This document shows, in pieces, positions 7,370 to 15,345 of a stretch of DNA of 64,000 nucleotides. Made by a program: the position numbers and the translations under genes. The first letter of the stretch is position 1, and every line of letters begins with the position of its first letter. The notes under the pieces are model-generated. The model was given only the letters and a program-made list of their open reading frames with translations, made no database searches and was not told the DNA's origin. The stretch comes from an uncultured Aquimarina sp. GTDB taxonomy: Bacteria > Bacteroidota > Bacteroidia > Flavobacteriales > Flavobacteriaceae. The stretch covers positions 186,001 to 250,000 of the forward strand of contig CANMWA010000003.1 of assembly GCA_947501475.1 (NCBI GenBank). The letters run 5' to 3'.

Positions 7370-8452
7370 ATGCCTAAACGAGTTTTATGGGTGTATTTTT
7401 GCGTCTTTTTGTTATCCTGCAGTGATAAAGAAGAAAAAATACTCCCTGCAATTACCAATATTACAGAATCGGTATATTCTTCAGTTACTATCCAACCCGA
7501 TAGTTTGTATCAAGTCTATGCTACTGTAAATGGTATTTTGGATAAAAATCTTGTAGAAGAAGGAGATGTGATCAAAAAAGAGACCCCAATTATTCAGATT
7601 ATAAACAGTAATCCAAAATTGAATACTGAAAATGTTAAACTATCTCTTGATTTGGCCAAGAAGAACTATACTGGTAGCGCAACAATCCTTAGTAGTATAG
7701 AAGAAGAGATTAAAGCTGCTGCATTAAAAGCGGCTAATGATTCTATCAATTATTGTCGTCAAAAAAACCTTTGGGATCAGCAAATAGGGTCCAAAATAAC
7801 ATATGACACTAAAAAACTAGCCTACGAACTCTCTACTAATACCATGGGGCTTTTGAAAAACAAATATGCCAGAACTAAAGAAGAACTAGAAACACAATTG
7901 AAACAAGCAGAGAATAATTATAAAACTTCGCTAATTACTACCAACGATTTTACCATAAACAGTAAAATCAATGGTAAAGTTTATGCGCTGTATAAAAACC
8001 CTGGTGAGATTGTCAATACTATAGAGCCTTTGGCTTCTGTAGGCAGTGCAACCGTTTTTATGATCGAAATGCTAGTAGATGAAGTTGACATTGTGCAATT
8101 AAAAAAAGGTCAAAAAACCATTATTACTTTAGACGCATACAATGATGAGATATTTACTGCAAAAGTGAATAAAATTTATCCTAAAAAAGATGAGCGAAAT
8201 CAAACATTTTTGGTTGAAGCAATTTTTGATCAAAATCCTAAAGTTCTGTATCCCGGATTATCAGGAGAAGCAAATATTATAATCGATAGCAAAAAGAACA
8301 TTCTTACTATACCCATACAATACCTTATTGATAATAACAAAGTAAAAACTGAAGATGGAATCATTGAGGTAATAATTGGATTACAAAGCATGGATGCGGT
8401 AGAAGTAGTATCTGGAATTACAAAAGAAACCTGGATTTACAAACCTAAATGA
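7370..8452 (+). CDS. Lipoprotein membrane-fusion (adaptor) protein of an ABC exporter
   Basis: A 360-residue HlyD/MacA-type periplasmic adaptor. The signal peptide ends in a lipobox (VFLLSCSDKEE). A split biotinyl-lipoyl-like domain follows (ATVNGILDKNLVEEGDVIKKETPII, later NSKINGKVYALYKNPGEIV) around a coiled-coil hairpin at about residues 95-180, then a beta-barrel region (VDIVQLKKGQKTIITLDAY). The frame is open back to a GTG at 7334, but the ATG at 7370 gives the proper signal. The stop overlaps the next start by 4 nt (ATGA), so translation is probably coupled. Substrate unknown. Confidence 0.88.
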   Translation: MPKRVLWVYFCVFLLSCSDKEEKILPAITNITESVYSSVTIQPDSLYQVYATVNGILDKNLVEEGDVIKKETPIIQIINSNPKLNTENVKLSLDLAKKNYTGSATILSSIEEEIKAAALKAANDSINYCRQKNLWDQQIGSKITYDTKKLAYELSTNTMGLLKNKYARTKEELETQLKQAENNYKTSLITTNDFTINSKINGKVYALYKNPGEIVNTIEPLASVGSATVFMIEMLVDEVDIVQLKKGQKTIITLDAYNDEIFTAKVNKIYPKKDERNQTFLVEAIFDQNPKVLYPGLSGEANIIIDSKKNILTIPIQYLIDNNKVKTEDGIIEVIIGLQSMDAVEVVSGITKETWIYKPK

Positions 8453-9714
8453 TGGTGAACTGGAAAGTCATATTAAACATCGCAAAAACACATTTGCTTA
8501 CCAAAATTAAGCAGACAGCCACAGCTGCACTTGGCGTAACATTTGGTATTGGCGCATACATTACTTTGGTATGTTTTATGACAGGTCTTAATGCCATGCT
8601 GGATGATTTAATCCTTAATGTAACTCCTCATATTCATGTTTTTAACGAAATTGAACCTTCAAAAAAGCAACCTGTTGATCTGTATGGAGAACTTCAAAAC
8701 ACTTTTAATGTCGTTCATTCTATAAAACCAAAACAAAGTCAAAAAAGAATTCATAATGCGCTCCCCATAATTAATTATTTAAAAAAAGATCCTCAAGTGC
8801 GTGGTGCTATTCCCCAAATAAAAGAACAAATATTTTACATCGCTGGTTCTATCGAGTTAGGTGGAAATTTAACCGGTATAGATGTTATGCAGGAGGTAGA
8901 ACTCTTCAATTTCAAAGATTATATCATACAAGGAACACCACAAGCTTTAAAAAACAACAACAATGGTATTTTATTGGGTGCCGGAGTAGCAGAAAAGATG
9001 TCATTAAACATTGGTGATCGTGTGCAAGTAAGTACTATAAAAGGGGATGTTTTTCCACTAAAAATAGTGGGGATATATCAAAGCGGTATTGCCGATATAG
9101 ATAATATTCAAAGTTTCGCAAATGTAAAAACAGTACAACGCATTCTTGGTCAAGCCGAAAATTATATTACTGATATTAATGTAAAATTATATGATATCGA
9201 ACATGCACTGCCTTTGGCTAAAAAAATCGAACAACAGTTCAAATTAAAAGCTACTGATATCAAAACAGCAAATGCTCAGTTTGAAACTGGAACAACCATA
9301 AGGAATCTCATCACCTATTCTGTTTCAATTACATTACTCATCGTGGCAGGTTTCGGTATTTATAATATCCTGAATATGCTGATTTATGAAAAGATGAATG
9401 ATATCGCTATTCTTAAAGCAACAGGGTTTTCTGGTAAAGATGTACAACTCATTTTTATGAGTCAAGCTATTATTATTGGGATTGTTGGTGGAGTTTTAGG
9501 GTTGCTTATTGGTTTTGGGTTATCTCATTTTATCGGTAGTTTATCTTTTGAGACCGAGGCATTACCCACGATCACAACCTACCCTATTAATCATAATCCT
9601 AATTTTTATATCATCGGTATTTCATTTGCCATGATTTCTACATGTTTGGCTGGTTATTTACCTTCTCGAAAAGCAAAAAAAATAGATCCCGTTAGAATTA
9701 TCAGAGGTCAATAA
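8449..9714 (+). CDS. ABC transporter permease, MacB/LolC/FtsX type
   Basis: A 421-residue permease with one transmembrane helix near residues 22-48, a large periplasmic MacB_PCD-like domain (about 50-280) and three helices in the C-terminal FtsX domain (from about 285). Typical features are ILKATGFSGKDVQLIFMSQA and the closing PSRKAKKIDPVRIIRG. This layout is shared by LolC/E, MacB and DevC. The operon with an adaptor before it and an ATPase after it suggests a tripartite exporter of the MacAB/DevBCA kind rather than the lipoprotein-release Lol system. Confidence 0.88.
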   Translation: MMVNWKVILNIAKTHLLTKIKQTATAALGVTFGIGAYITLVCFMTGLNAMLDDLILNVTPHIHVFNEIEPSKKQPVDLYGELQNTFNVVHSIKPKQSQKRIHNALPIINYLKKDPQVRGAIPQIKEQIFYIAGSIELGGNLTGIDVMQEVELFNFKDYIIQGTPQALKNNNNGILLGAGVAEKMSLNIGDRVQVSTIKGDVFPLKIVGIYQSGIADIDNIQSFANVKTVQRILGQAENYITDINVKLYDIEHALPLAKKIEQQFKLKATDIKTANAQFETGTTIRNLITYSVSITLLIVAGFGIYNILNMLIYEKMNDIAILKATGFSGKDVQLIFMSQAIIIGIVGGVLGLLIGFGLSHFIGSLSFETEALPTITTYPINHNPNFYIIGISFAMISTCLAGYLPSRKAKKIDPVRIIRGQ

Positions 9715-9722
9715 ATCGAATT

Positions 9723-10397
9723 ATGAAAACAGTTCTTGAAACCCGAAATATTAATAAGTATTTTAAAAAACCAGTGCTTTTTCATGTGCTCAAAGATATT
9801 AGTATCAAGGTTAATCAAGGCCAATTTGCCTCAATAATGGGTAAATCGGGCTGTGGTAAATCAACGTTATTATACATATTATCTACTATGGATACCGATT
9901 ATGAAGGTGATTTATACCTAAACAATGAACTCATAACCGGACAAGAAAGAGAAAAATTATCTTATATTCGAAATAAACATATTGGTTTTGTATTTCAATT
10001 TCATTATTTGTTATCAGAATTTTCTGTGCTAGAAAACGTAATGTTACCTGCAAAAAAGTTAGCCGAAAAATCATTGAAAGAAATTGAGCACAATGCTATG
10101 GAGAAACTACGTGTCTTGGAAATAGATCATCTGGCAAAAAAACGAGCTTCAAGAATATCAGGCGGCGAAAAACAACGAGTAGCAATTGCTAGGGCACTAA
10201 TTAATGATCCCGCAATCATTATGGGAGATGAACCTACAGGAAACCTAGATAGTTATAATTCAGACAATGTTTTCAATATTTTTAAGCAACTTAGTGATGA
10301 ACAGGGGTTATCGCTTTTGGTTGTGACCCATGATATAGATTTTGCAAATAAAACAGATCGAATTATTGAGATGGGTGACGGAAGAATTATAGGCTAA
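9723..10397 (+). CDS. ABC transporter ATP-binding protein, LolD/MacB type
   Basis: A 224-residue ATPase with Walker A GKSGCGKST (about residues 40-48), Q-loop FQFHYLLSEF, signature ISGGEKQRVAIARAL, Walker B AIIMGDEPTGNLD and the switch histidine in VVTHD. Length and sequence fit the LolD/FtsE/MacB group that works with FtsX-type permeases. It starts 8 nt after the permease stop, completing the adaptor-permease-ATPase operon. That operon runs from an FNR-like box, which would place this exporter in the low-oxygen or stress regulon. Confidence 0.92.
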   Translation: MKTVLETRNINKYFKKPVLFHVLKDISIKVNQGQFASIMGKSGCGKSTLLYILSTMDTDYEGDLYLNNELITGQEREKLSYIRNKHIGFVFQFHYLLSEFSVLENVMLPAKKLAEKSLKEIEHNAMEKLRVLEIDHLAKKRASRISGGEKQRVAIARALINDPAIIMGDEPTGNLDSYNSDNVFNIFKQLSDEQGLSLLVVTHDIDFANKTDRIIEMGDGRIIG

Positions 10398-10553
10398 GTT
10401 AATTAATTTTATTAAAACTTAATAATGGAATGGTAGTATGAGATTCTATTTTTTTACCAAACCCTTATGAAATAGATTTTATAAAGAATGCGATCTTCGC
10501 GTTCAAGCAACACTATAAGATCAGCTTTAATATCACGTAGATAAGTATTTAAC

Positions 10554-10574
10554 TTCTCATAAATATTATGAGAA
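10554..10574. promoter_or_regulatory. Perfect 9-bp inverted repeat abutting a start codon
   Basis: TTCTCATAA-ATA-TTATGAGAA: 9-bp arms with a 3-nt centre, ending at the base before the ATG at 10575. It could be an operator, or an RNA hairpin covering the ribosome-binding region of the small membrane protein gene. The 156 bp before it (10398-10553) show nothing else I can name. Confidence 0.45.
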
Positions 10575-10763
10575 ATGATGAAGTTGAATTCTATTTTTAT
10601 ATCACTTTGCGTTTTAATTTTAGCAGATGTATTAATAGGAATTCCAATTTGGTTGAAAGTTCTATTCTTTTTATCATTTATAGCCTATTTGATGTTAGCT
10701 TTCCGAAATTTCTATAAAAGCAATTGGGTGGGTGCTTTTTTCAAAGTTAAAATAGTTTTTTAG
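10575..10763 (+). CDS. Small two-helix membrane protein
   Basis: A 62-residue protein made almost wholly of two hydrophobic segments, about residues 5-22 (SIFISLCVLILADVLIG) and 26-43 (LKVLFFLSFIAYLMLAF), followed by a basic tail. I do not recognise a family. It could be a real small membrane protein or a chance frame. In favour are a hydrophobic pattern unlike random AT-rich translation, and the perfect palindrome touching its ATG. It ends 3 bp from the stop of the convergent gene at 10767. Confidence 0.45.
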   Translation: MMKLNSIFISLCVLILADVLIGIPIWLKVLFFLSFIAYLMLAFRNFYKSNWVGAFFKVKIVF

Positions 10764-10766
10764 TAT

Positions 10767-11255
10767 CTAATATCCTACTTTCTTCTTTAGCGACGGCACT
10801 TCCCATTTGATGATTTCTTTCAAGAACTCATCTGCTTTTTCAACTATTAGTTTTTCTGTAACAGATTCTGGTGTATACTGCCCTAATTCTATTATATTAT
10901 TTTCCTGAGGAGCATTTTCAATCTCAGGGAACATCATAAAAACATAAATATCTCCGTTATATGATTGTGAGAAAATTAAAGCCCCACCGGGTAGAAATTG
11001 ATATGCAGGAATTAAATTGGTACAATCTATCATTTCTGGGGGAAAAGAATCAAAAGTAATATTAACCGCCTCATTATTATGTATCCAGCTTAACTCCTGA
11101 ACCTTCCACCCGATATTATATTGTTTTACAGTAGCCTGTAATGTTTTTATAAGTAGATTTTTGGTTTTTGTTTTCCAAAGTAATCGCTTATCTACAACCG
11201 TTTTTATAGAGTTTCTATAATCATTAACTCGTTCTTCTAGATGTTCAATTTTCAT
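10767..11255 (-). CDS. Hypothetical protein, last gene of the mla-like operon
   Basis: A 162-residue soluble protein with no signal peptide; family not recognised. The N-terminal half is charged and helical (EHLEERVNDYRNSIKTVVDKRLLWK); the middle has beta-like hydrophobic stretches (YQFLPGGALIFSQSY, YVFMMFPEI); the end is basic. Its start overlaps the end of the MCE-domain gene by 11 nt, so it is co-translated with mlaEFD and may be an accessory cytosolic factor of that transporter. No MlaB-like STAS features (the usual small cytosolic partner) are obvious. Confidence 0.7.
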   Translation of the reverse strand: MKIEHLEERVNDYRNSIKTVVDKRLLWKTKTKNLLIKTLQATVKQYNIGWKVQELSWIHNNEAVNITFDSFPPEMIDCTNLIPAYQFLPGGALIFSQSYNGDIYVFMMFPEIENAPQENNIIELGQYTPESVTEKLIVEKADEFLKEIIKWEVPSLKKKVGY

Positions 11256-12252
11256 GATCTAACATTTTTGATTCTTTTTTTTTATTTTTCTTTTCCATCT
11301 TTTTAAAGTATCCTCTGAAAAGGAAATTATGTTTCAAAGCTTCCATATTTTGATTAAATCGATAGGTTCCTTCTTTAATACTATTCATGGTAGAGTCTAT
11401 ATTTTTAACCAAGTTAGGATCGCTTGCTAGATAGTTTAAAGCTCCTTTACCTTCTTTAATATCTTTTAACACTACACTTAAGTTTTTACTCACCTTGGTA
11501 ATTTCAACACTTGATTGCTCAAGGTTACTCACTATGGTTTTCATTTTTTGTCCTGATAGACTATCACTTAATAGTACACCGGCTACACTTTCATTTTGAT
11601 TAATTGATGAAATTATAGTATTAAGCTCTGTAATTGCTTGTGATGCCCCTGTACTTGCTTTTCTTAACTCATAAATAGTTAATTTGAGATCTTTAGCCAT
11701 AATAGAGTCATTGATAAGTAATCCTAATGTGCCTTTACCATTAATAATTTTGGTGGTGATTTTTAATAAATCTGCAGTAAGCAAGGCTGCATTTTCATTG
11801 GTTACATTTAGGGTAGTTAACATATCATCGGTTCCAATCTTACTAAACGATTGGATAGTATCTCCAGAAATAACCGTGGATTTTTCACCCTCTCTAGGGA
11901 TAATATTTACAATCATATTACCCACCAGACCATCAGAACTTATAGTAGCAATTGCATCTTTTTTTATATGCTTCCCAACACTTTCTTTTATAAGCATCTC
12001 TACTATGATTTGAGTGTCACTAATCATTTGAATTTTGCTTACGGTTCCTACATTAATCCCCGAGTATCTAACATTATTACCCAATTCTAATCCATTTACA
12101 TTAGTAAATTGAGTCATTATTCTAATGTTATTACCAAAAAGATTCTGGCGGTTTCCGATAGAATACAATGCGGCAATAAGTAGCATAGTTCCTAGTACAA
12201 CAAAAACCCCGAGTTTTATTTTTTGTGAAACTGTTTTTTTTATAGTCACCAT
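11245..12252 (-). CDS. mlaD: MlaD-like MCE-domain protein (lipid-binding subunit)
   Basis: A 335-residue protein with one N-terminal transmembrane anchor (IKLGVFVVLGTMLLIAALYSIG) and an MCE domain at about residues 38-120 (QFTNVNGLELGNNVRYSGINVGTV). A long helical region follows at about 155-310. MCE proteins form hexameric rings that carry phospholipids between inner and outer membrane. It is longer than E. coli MlaD (about 183 residues), as in many Bacteroidota, and the extra helical part may form a barrel or needle across the periplasm. It follows mlaF by 12 nt. No MlaC-like gene is adjacent. Confidence 0.88.
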   Translation of the reverse strand: MVTIKKTVSQKIKLGVFVVLGTMLLIAALYSIGNRQNLFGNNIRIMTQFTNVNGLELGNNVRYSGINVGTVSKIQMISDTQIIVEMLIKESVGKHIKKDAIATISSDGLVGNMIVNIIPREGEKSTVISGDTIQSFSKIGTDDMLTTLNVTNENAALLTADLLKITTKIINGKGTLGLLINDSIMAKDLKLTIYELRKASTGASQAITELNTIISSINQNESVAGVLLSDSLSGQKMKTIVSNLEQSSVEITKVSKNLSVVLKDIKEGKGALNYLASDPNLVKNIDSTMNSIKEGTYRFNQNMEALKHNFLFRGYFKKMEKKNKKKESKMLDHEN

Positions 12253-12264
12253 ATCTTATCCTTT

Positions 12265-13017
12265 CTAATGTTTAAAAAATGCTTTTACCTGGGGGTCATC
12301 AGATCTAATTAATTCTTGATATGTACCTTCTGCATAATTAATCCCGTCTACTAATAAAATGATTCGGTTAGAAATCACACGTGCACAATCTACATCATGT
12401 GTAATGATCAATGATGATGTCCCATATTTCTTCTGTATGTTTCGCATAAGCTGTATAATTTCTTTTGCAGTAATTGGATCCAATCCTGTTGTAGGTTCAT
12501 CATACAGAATAATTTTGGGTTTAAGAATCAGTGCTCTTGCAAGTGCCACTCTTCGTTGCATCCCTCCAGATAACTCTGCTGGCATTAGATCAATCGCATC
12601 TGCCAACCCCACATTTTCAAGCGCTTCTACAACTAATGTTTCTGTATGCTCTGTCATCTTCAATTTTTGCTTATGTCGACGCAACGGAAATTCAAGATTT
12701 TCACGAACTGTCATTGAATCATAAAGAGCACTTCCTTGAAATAAAAACCCTATTTCGGTACGTAAAAGATCAAGTTCTGTTTGCCCTAAAACAGTAATAT
12801 CTTGACTTTTTATTCTAATACTACCGTTATCTGCTTGCATTAACCCGACTAAACATTTAATCATTACCGATTTTCCAGAACCTGATTTACCCATTACGAC
12901 CAGGTTTTCTCCTTCTAATAATTGTAAACTAAATCCATTAAGCACATGATTATCCCCAAAGCTTTTTTGCAAATCTTTGATCTCTAATACTGGTGTTATT
13001 TCTTTTTTACTTTCCAT
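12265..13017 (-). CDS. mlaF: MlaF-like ABC transporter ATPase
   Basis: A 250-residue ATPase with Walker A GKSGSGKSV, signature LSGGMQRRVALARAL, Walker B KIILYDEPTTGLDP and a switch histidine in IITHDVD. The SGGM signature and the TTGLDP Walker B are characteristic of the MlaF group that drives lipid transport with MlaE. It starts at the base directly after the mlaE stop codon, so the two are surely co-transcribed. It supplies the energy for phospholipid movement through the MlaE permease and MCE ring at the inner membrane. Confidence 0.93.
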   Translation of the reverse strand: MESKKEITPVLEIKDLQKSFGDNHVLNGFSLQLLEGENLVVMGKSGSGKSVMIKCLVGLMQADNGSIRIKSQDITVLGQTELDLLRTEIGFLFQGSALYDSMTVRENLEFPLRRHKQKLKMTEHTETLVVEALENVGLADAIDLMPAELSGGMQRRVALARALILKPKIILYDEPTTGLDPITAKEIIQLMRNIQKKYGTSSLIITHDVDCARVISNRIILLVDGINYAEGTYQELIRSDDPQVKAFFKH

Positions 13018-13800
13018 CTATATTTCAAAAAATATATCAGCTAGGAACACAGCTATAAAATCAATAACAAATAATAACATTGACGTATATACTACTGCAG
13101 AATTAGAGGCTTCGCCCACTCCTGCAGTACCTTTCTTACAGTAGTATCCTTTATAACATCCCACTAATCCAATAGCAAATCCGAAGAAAAATGATTTAAT
13201 GGTAGCCGGAATGACATCACTATACTCAATAGCATCAAAAACCTGATTGAAATATAATTGAAAGGACACTGCTCCCTTTAAATTCTCTACAATAGCAGAA
13301 CCAAATAACGCAATTGCATCTCCAAAAATGATTAATATCGGTAACATTAATGTGGTAGCGGTAATACGCGTAATCACTAAATATTTAAACGGATTTGTTC
13401 CTGAAACCTCCATGGCATCAATTTGTTCTGTCACTCGCATCGACCCTAGCTCGGCTCCGATTCCCGAACCAATTCGACCCGCACAAATTAAAGCCGTAAT
13501 TACTGGTCCAATTTCTCTAACTATTGAGATACCTACCATAGATGGCATCCAGGATTCTGCACCAAATTCCATTAAAGTTGGACGAGATTGTAGTGTAAAC
13601 ACCAGTCCTAAAATAAATCCGGTAACTCCCACCAAAAGTAATGAGCGATTACCCATATGATAACATTGTTTCAACAATTCCTGAAACTCAAAAGGCTTTG
13701 TAAACACTTCTTTAAAAAAGCGTCCCGCAAAAAATGACAAATCGCCAATCTCTGTAAAAAAAGCCTTTGTTCTTTCTACTATTCGAAGTGATTGTGTCAT
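13018..13800 (-). CDS. mlaE: MlaE-like ABC transporter permease
   Basis: A 260-residue MlaE/YrbE permease with five or so hydrophobic segments. The family core is clear: GFILGLVFTLQSRPTLMEFGAES, REIGPVITALICAGRIGSGIGAELGSMRVTEQIDAMEVSG (read in two parts) and the C-terminal CYKGYYCKKGTAGVGEASNSAVV. I start it at the ATG at 13800. The frame extends to a TTG at 13827, but a perfect TATATTTG promoter element (13825-13832) overlaps that codon. It is first in the operon mlaE-mlaF-mlaD-hypothetical. Confidence 0.93.
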   Translation of the reverse strand: MTQSLRIVERTKAFFTEIGDLSFFAGRFFKEVFTKPFEFQELLKQCYHMGNRSLLLVGVTGFILGLVFTLQSRPTLMEFGAESWMPSMVGISIVREIGPVITALICAGRIGSGIGAELGSMRVTEQIDAMEVSGTNPFKYLVITRITATTLMLPILIIFGDAIALFGSAIVENLKGAVSFQLYFNQVFDAIEYSDVIPATIKSFFFGFAIGLVGCYKGYYCKKGTAGVGEASNSAVVYTSMLLFVIDFIAVFLADIFFEI

Positions 13801-13824
13801 AAATAGTCTACTTCTATGGTTATT

Positions 13825-13832
13825 CAAATATA
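13825..13832 (-). promoter_or_regulatory. -7 element of the mla operon
   Basis: The minus strand reads TATATTTG, a full TAnnTTTG match, 24 nt before the mlaE ATG. It is 54 nt from the FNR-like box at 13887-13900, so class II control by that box is unlikely for this side. Confidence 0.5.
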
Positions 13833-13886
13833 GAAGTAGCTTTTTCTAATAAAAATGACATTAATCAGGTACATCAACTATGTATA

Positions 13887-13900
13887 TTGATATTTATCAT
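13887..13900. promoter_or_regulatory. FNR/CRP-like operator upstream of the HMA gene
   Basis: TTGAT-ATTT-ATCAT, one mismatch from the sites at 884-897 and 7309-7322 and closest of the three to the FNR consensus TTGAT-N4-ATCAA. A TATGTTTA element lies 22 nt downstream on the + strand. Confidence 0.6.
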
Positions 13901-13922
13901 AGTTACATGAATATTGTTTTGA

Positions 13923-13930
13923 TATGTTTA
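13923..13930 (+). promoter_or_regulatory. Putative -7 element of the HMA gene promoter
   Basis: TATGTTTA, 7 of 8 matches to TAnnTTTG, exactly 22 nt after the FNR-like box and 18 nt before the ATG at 13949. Confidence 0.45.
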
Positions 13931-13948
13931 ACCCTTAAAATCTGTGTC

Positions 13949-14218
13949 ATGAAAACATCTGTAGCCATACAAAATTTAAAATGCGGTGGTTGTGAAAATA
14001 CCATAGTAAAAAAACTACATGCTCTAAAAGGCATTACAGATATATCTGTTAACATTAGTGATTCTATTTTATCGTTTAGTTATGAAACCAAAAATGGCTT
14101 AGAAACCGTAAAAAAAGAACTCTCAAGACTTGGATATCCTATTGAGGGATATAAAAACACCTTGGATAAGAAAGCAAAATCTTATATAAGTTGTGCTATA
14201 GGAAGAATAAATAAATAG
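13949..14218 (+). CDS. Heavy-metal-associated (HMA) domain protein, copper-chaperone-like
   Basis: An 89-residue cytosolic protein with one HMA ferredoxin-like domain. The metal-binding C-x-x-C is at residues 12-15 (LKCGGCENTI), followed by the usual helix and the ITDISVNISDSILSFSY strand. It resembles CopZ/Atx1 chaperones that hand Cu(I) to P-type ATPases, but no such ATPase is in this window; a role in copper delivery to a cytochrome oxidase would fit the FNR-like promoter and is inference. The ATG at 13949 is chosen over an ATG at 13880, which lies upstream of the predicted promoter. Confidence 0.85.
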   Translation: MKTSVAIQNLKCGGCENTIVKKLHALKGITDISVNISDSILSFSYETKNGLETVKKELSRLGYPIEGYKNTLDKKAKSYISCAIGRINK

Positions 14219-14249
14219 GTGCTATATTTGAATATAAAACAGTTTTGTA

Positions 14250-14435
14250 ATGAAAGAAACAGCAAAAAAAGAAGCTTCGTCTAGTAAAGTATATGGGCTT
14301 GGGTTTATTGGTGCTGTGATTTATTTTATAAGTCACGCAACAAGTTTTTGGATAGGAGTTTTAGGCGTTCTTAAAGCAATTGTATGGCCAGCATTGTTGG
14401 TCTATGAAGTTTTTAAATTTTTAGGAACAGCTTAA
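14250..14435 (+). CDS. Small membrane protein
   Basis: A 61-residue protein with a charged N-terminus (MKETAKKEASSSK) and two hydrophobic stretches (VYGLGFIGAVIYFISHATSF and IGVLGVLKAIVWPALLVYEVF). The pattern YGLGFIGAVIYFI...FWIGVLGVLKAIVWPA...VYEVFKFL resembles small conserved proteins seen widely in Flavobacteriaceae whose function is unknown. It starts 31 nt after the HMA gene on the same strand and may be co-transcribed with it. Confidence 0.7.
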   Translation: MKETAKKEASSSKVYGLGFIGAVIYFISHATSFWIGVLGVLKAIVWPALLVYEVFKFLGTA

Positions 14436-14492
14436 TCAAAAATTTCTAATCTATAAGACCTTCTATGATTTAAAATTTTATTTAAGGACTTC

Positions 14493-15335
14493 TTACCTTA
14501 ATGTATTGATCAGATTTTCATTTAAACGAATAAAATCGTTATTTTTTGCAGCCTTGGATAACTCTAAAGAGCGTTTGGCGACAGTAATTGCTTCTTTTTT
14601 TCGCCCTAGGTCTTTCAAAATAAGTGCTTCACGATATACTTGAAAAAAAAGTGCTTTATCACTCTTTGTTACCTTTTGGATATAGGTTAGAGCAGTCTCT
14701 AGGTCGATTTGCGTTTCGTGCATAAAAAGTGCTGCCTGAAAATACTCATTATTACTAGGTCCTTCTATAGCTTTTTTGATGTTATCCATCACACGATCTT
14801 TTACTTCAACTTTGATAGGAACACTAAGGATTATATATTCCCAAGCAAAAATCAAATCAGCACTATCCATTGCAATATTATCAACACTTATGGTAAATGT
14901 CTCTTTTATTTTCTGAGACTTAATACTGCTTGTTTTTAATACGATCAAAGGTTCTTTTTTCACATAGTTATTCCAATTTGTACTTTCATAAGGATAAAAA
15001 TGTATTGACCACATATTCTCTTCTGGTATTGTCAAAATAGTATACGCTCCTTTTTTGAGGAGTTGCTTTCCAATAATAATATCATCACCAAAGGTTATTT
15101 TTGTGGCAGAATTTGCACCTGTTCGCCAAAATTCTTTGTAAGGGATCAGACCATCTTTACCAAAAATTTTACGCCCTTTAGCACTAGGTCTAGAATATTT
15201 TACTTCGATCTCTGTAAGCCCTATCGTTTGTTTAAATTCTGCAGAGGTACTAAGAGCGGGAACCCGTAATTGGGCTTCAGAAATTGTAGTGAAAAAAATG
15301 AAAAAAAGTATAAAAATAGAATGTTTTATATGCAT
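14493..15335 (-). CDS. DUF2911 domain-containing secreted protein
   Basis: A 280-residue protein with a signal peptide (MHIKHSIFILFFIFFTTISEA, cleaved near QLRVPALS). DUF2911 spans about residues 25-170: IEVKYSRPSAKGRKIFGKDG, LIPYKEFWRTGANSATKITF, and the GAYTILTIPEENMWSIHFYP core. The C-terminal 90 residues are helical and TPR-like (YIQKVTKSDKALFFQVYREA, GRKKEAITVAKRSLELSK). The family is common in Bacteroidota, periplasmic or exported, of unknown function. It lies 10 nt downstream of the AraC-type regulator stop and is probably co-transcribed with it. Confidence 0.88.
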   Translation of the reverse strand: MHIKHSIFILFFIFFTTISEAQLRVPALSTSAEFKQTIGLTEIEVKYSRPSAKGRKIFGKDGLIPYKEFWRTGANSATKITFGDDIIIGKQLLKKGAYTILTIPEENMWSIHFYPYESTNWNNYVKKEPLIVLKTSSIKSQKIKETFTISVDNIAMDSADLIFAWEYIILSVPIKVEVKDRVMDNIKKAIEGPSNNEYFQAALFMHETQIDLETALTYIQKVTKSDKALFFQVYREALILKDLGRKKEAITVAKRSLELSKAAKNNDFIRLNENLINTLR

Positions 15336-15345
15336 TGTTATAGTT

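Noticed and set aside
13801..13827. Extension of mlaE to a TTG at 13827
   Set aside because: The codon overlaps the TATATTTG element at 13825-13832; the ATG at 13800 gives normal family length.
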